NCBI GenBank assembly: GCA_005800255.1
Contig: SYGW01000093.1
Span: 1 to 7,757 of the forward strand
DNA: 7,757 nucleotides
Direction of reading: 5' to 3'
DNA from: Nitrospiraceae bacterium
GTDB taxonomy: Bacteria; Nitrospirota; Nitrospiria; Nitrospirales; Nitrospiraceae
The position numbers and the translations under genes were made by a program. Each line of letters begins with the position of its first letter. Position 1 is the stretch's first letter. The notes beneath the pieces were generated by a model. That model was given only the letters and a program-made list of their open reading frames with translations. It had not been told where the DNA came from and did not search any database. Shown one piece after another: positions 5,721-7,757 of the stretch.

Positions 5721-7403
5721 ATGACAGACATTGAGATCAACCGGTCCGTGAAGGCTCGTCCTGTTCAGGATGTGGCCGATCAGCTGGGCCTCCTGGCCAG
5801 CGAGCTGCTGCCCTACGGAAGGCTGAAGGCAAAAGTCTCGCTGGCTGTGCTTGAGCGGCTCAAGTCGGCGCCCCTTGGCCGGTATGTGCTGGTGACTGCG
5901 ATCAATCCGACTCCACTTGGAGAGGGGAAGACGACCACGTCCATCGGGCTTGCCATGGGCCTTTCCCGCCTCGGCCATCAAGCGGCCGTCACGCTTAGGC
6001 AGCCCTCCCTGGGACCGGTGTTCGGGATCAAAGGCGGAGGCACAGGGGGAGGGAGGGCGCAGGTCCTGCCCATGGAAGAGATCAACCTCCATTTGACCGG
6101 CGATGCCCATGCCGTGTCCGCCAGCCACAATCTCCTCTCGGCCTTTGTCGACAATCACCTGTTTCATGGAAATGAATTGCAGATAGATCCGAATCGGATC
6201 ACCTGGCCCAGGACCTTGGGGATCAGCGATCGATCGCTCCGGCAGGTGGCGCTGGGTGAGGGGACCGACGGTCGCGTCGGCCAGTTTGTAATCACGGAAG
6301 CCTCGGAGGTCATGGCGATGCTGGCGCTTGCCTCGAGCCAAGCCGATTTGCGCCGCAGGCTCGAGCAGATCATCGTCGGGTTCACGAAGAGCGGCAAGGC
6401 CCTGCGGGCGGAAGAGCTGGGCTGTGCCGGGTCCATGGCCGTGTTGCTGAAGGAGGCATTGCTGCCGAATTTGGTGCAGACCCTGGAGGGTACGCCGGCC
6501 TTTGTCCATACGGGTCCGTTCGGCAATATTGCCCATGGGAACTGTTCGATTATTTCCGATGCCATCGCGCTGCGTTGCGCCGACTATGTCGTCACGGAAG
6601 CCGGATTCGGCAGCGATCTCGGGGCGGAGAAGTTTTTCAACATCAAGTGCCGTCTCTCAGGGTTCAAGCCGGCTGTGGCTGTGGTCGTGGCGACGCTCCG
6701 TGCCCTTAAGCTCCATGGGGGCGGAGGAATGGTCAAGGTCGGGACTCCGCTTCCGGCGGGCCTGACCGGGCCGAATCGGGAGGCCTTGGCCAAGGGCTTT
6801 GCGAACCTGGAGCAGCATATCGCGAACGTAAAGGCCCATGGAGTGCCGGTGGTCGTGGCGGTCAATGCATTTGCAGACGATCCGGCGGTAGAGCTGGAAT
6901 GGGTTCGAGAGAGGTCGCGCGAGGTCGGAGCGGCGGAGGCTGCGGTCTCCACCCATTGGGCCGATGGAGGCAAGGGGTCGGAAGCCCTCGCGCAGGCTGT
7001 GGCAAGAGCCGCGGAGATGCCGTCGTCGTTCCGGCATTTGTATGAAACGGCCTGGCCGATCAAAAAGAAGATCCAGACTATTGCGACAGAAATCTATGGT
7101 TCGGCTGGCGTCTCCTTCGACCCGGCGGCCGAGCGGGACATCGAGGTGGCCGGGCAGCTTGGATTGGATCAGCTCCCCATTTGTATGGCAAAGACGCCGT
7201 TGTCCTTGTCGCATGACCCCGCCTTGAAGGGGCGGCCAACCGGGTTCACGCTGCCGATCAAGGAAGTACGGATGTTGGCGGGGGCCGGCTTTCTTACCGC
7301 AGTCTGTTCCGGCATCCAACTCATGCCGGGACTGCCCAAGAAGCCGGCAGGGGAACGGATCGGGATCGACCCAGCCACTGGTGAGATGGTGGGTCTGTCC
7401 TAA
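5721..7403 (+). CDS. fhs: Formate-tetrahydrofolate ligase (10-formyl-THF synthetase)
   Basis: Cytosolic enzyme joining formate to tetrahydrofolate with ATP to give 10-formyl-THF for purine, formyl-Met-tRNA and C1 metabolism. The 560-residue length is normal for the monofunctional enzyme. Visible motifs are the ATP-binding TPLGEGKTT (64-72), RQPSLGPVFGIKGG (93-106), INLHLTGDAHAV (121-132), FVHTGPFGNIAHGN, VTEAGFGSDLGAEKFFNIKCR and the signature VATLRALKLHGG. The first glycine signature is unusual: GIKGGGTGGGR, where most members have GIKGGAAGGGY. Stretches such as LPICMAKTPLSLSHDP and AQAVARAAEMPSSF resemble the ligase domain of eukaryotic C1-THF synthases more than clostridial enzymes, as recalled from memory. 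The start MTDIEINRSVKARPVQDVA fits the family, but no Shine-Dalgarno sequence precedes ATG 5721. It appears monocistronic and converges on hflC. Confidence 0.96.
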   Translation: MTDIEINRSVKARPVQDVADQLGLLASELLPYGRLKAKVSLAVLERLKSAPLGRYVLVTAINPTPLGEGKTTTSIGLAMGLSRLGHQAAVTLRQPSLGPVFGIKGGGTGGGRAQVLPMEEINLHLTGDAHAVSASHNLLSAFVDNHLFHGNELQIDPNRITWPRTLGISDRSLRQVALGEGTDGRVGQFVITEASEVMAMLALASSQADLRRRLEQIIVGFTKSGKALRAEELGCAGSMAVLLKEALLPNLVQTLEGTPAFVHTGPFGNIAHGNCSIISDAIALRCADYVVTEAGFGSDLGAEKFFNIKCRLSGFKPAVAVVVATLRALKLHGGGGMVKVGTPLPAGLTGPNREALAKGFANLEQHIANVKAHGVPVVVAVNAFADDPAVELEWVRERSREVGAAEAAVSTHWADGGKGSEALAQAVARAAEMPSSFRHLYETAWPIKKKIQTIATEIYGSAGVSFDPAAERDIEVAGQLGLDQLPICMAKTPLSLSHDPALKGRPTGFTLPIKEVRMLAGAGFLTAVCSGIQLMPGLPKKPAGERIGIDPATGEMVGLS

Positions 7404-7406
7404 CTG

Positions 7407-7757
7407 CTAGCGATGCTTCAGATAGTGGAAGAACTCAGAATCAGGGCTCACCACCATGGTGGACTTGTCCTTGAACGTCTTCTTGTAAGCTTCCATCGAG
7501 CGGGTAAATTCAAAGAAATGAGGGTCCTGCCGGTAGGCGTCCGCATAGACCTTAAAGGCTTTCGCATCGCCGGCTCCGCGCAGCTCTTCCGATTCCTTGT
7601 AGGCCTGAGCCAGGATGATCTCGCGGTCTTTTTCCGCCTCTGAACGGATCTTCTGCGCTTCCTCGGCCCCTTCCGCCCGGTATTGCTTCGCCTGCCGTTC
7701 CCGCTCTGCCTGCATTCTGGCAAACACGGCTTTCTCGTTCTGCTCCGGCAGGTCGGC
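7407..7757 (-). CDS. hflC: HflC, SPFH/prohibitin-domain FtsH modulator (C-terminal part; start outside window)
   Basis: C-terminal part of HflC, an inner-membrane SPFH protein that with HflK forms a large cage around the FtsH protease and tempers its proteolysis. The frame is open to the window edge, reading ADLPEQNEKAVFARMQAER from 7757; a GTG at the complement of 7725-7727 (within AVFARM) is internal and not the real start. The visible part has the charged helix with ERERQAKQYRAEGAEEAQKI, then EAEKDREIILAQAYKESEE, the GDAKAFKVYADAYRQDP helix, FFEFTRSMEAYKKTF and the typical ending SPDSEFFHYL. The N-terminal membrane anchor and most of the SPFH domain lie to the right. hflK is usually directly upstream, so it would be expected further right. 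HflK endings differ, which supports HflC. Confidence 0.93.
   Translation of the reverse strand, partial: ADLPEQNEKAVFARMQAERERQAKQYRAEGAEEAQKIRSEAEKDREIILAQAYKESEELRGAGDAKAFKVYADAYRQDPHFFEFTRSMEAYKKTFKDKSTMVVSPDSEFFHYLKHR

Noticed and set aside
5667..6536. A long minus-strand open frame (289 codons) opposite fhs.
   Set aside because: It is antisense to strongly conserved fhs, is rich in His, Arg, Gln and Pro as expected from reverse reading of GC-rich genes, and shows no domain.

Overview
The window is a compact stretch of bacterial chromosome carrying housekeeping genes, with no mobile elements, CRISPR arrays or RNA genes that I can see. Coding regions are moderately GC-rich, and the 3810-4111 intergenic gap is clearly AT-richer. 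The combination of a free-standing formate-THF ligase, single-domain rhodanese, CutA, a membrane-anchored M23 peptidase and an xseA-xseB-tlyA cluster suggests a Gram-negative, probably Nitrospira-like (Nitrospirota) bacterium. That placement is an inference from gene style, not a proven assignment.

Layout. Positions 2-3427 (+) form a likely operon: the 3' part of xseA (start lies left of the window), xseB, tlyA and a GalE-type NAD-dependent sugar nucleotide epimerase. XseA and XseB form exonuclease VII, TlyA is a 2'-O-rRNA methyltransferase, and the epimerase makes sugar nucleotides for surface polysaccharide or lipopolysaccharide. A near-consensus promoter lies over the xseA stop codon and could drive xseB and the rest independently. 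Positions 3489-3809 (-) hold a single-domain rhodanese with a near-consensus promoter and strong ribosome binding site. Across an AT-rich divergent region, cutA (4112-4459, +) follows, preceded by a sigma-54-like -24/-12 element. Positions 4589-5614 (+) encode a membrane-anchored, catalytically intact M23/LytM endopeptidase with its own promoter. Positions 5721-7403 (+) encode formate-tetrahydrofolate ligase (fhs), whose sequence resembles the ligase domain of eukaryotic C1-THF synthases. At the right edge, the 3' part of hflC (7407-7757, -) converges on fhs with only 3 bp between the stop codons.

The most interesting point is a run of nine G (4572-4580) just before the M23 peptidase start. 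It begins inside an upstream ATG (4570) that has a better Shine-Dalgarno sequence than the annotated start. With nine G the upstream ATG is out of frame; with eight or eleven it would be in frame without a stop. This is the architecture of slipped-strand phase variation, though an assembly homopolymer error must be excluded. I found no wholly new multi-gene system here.
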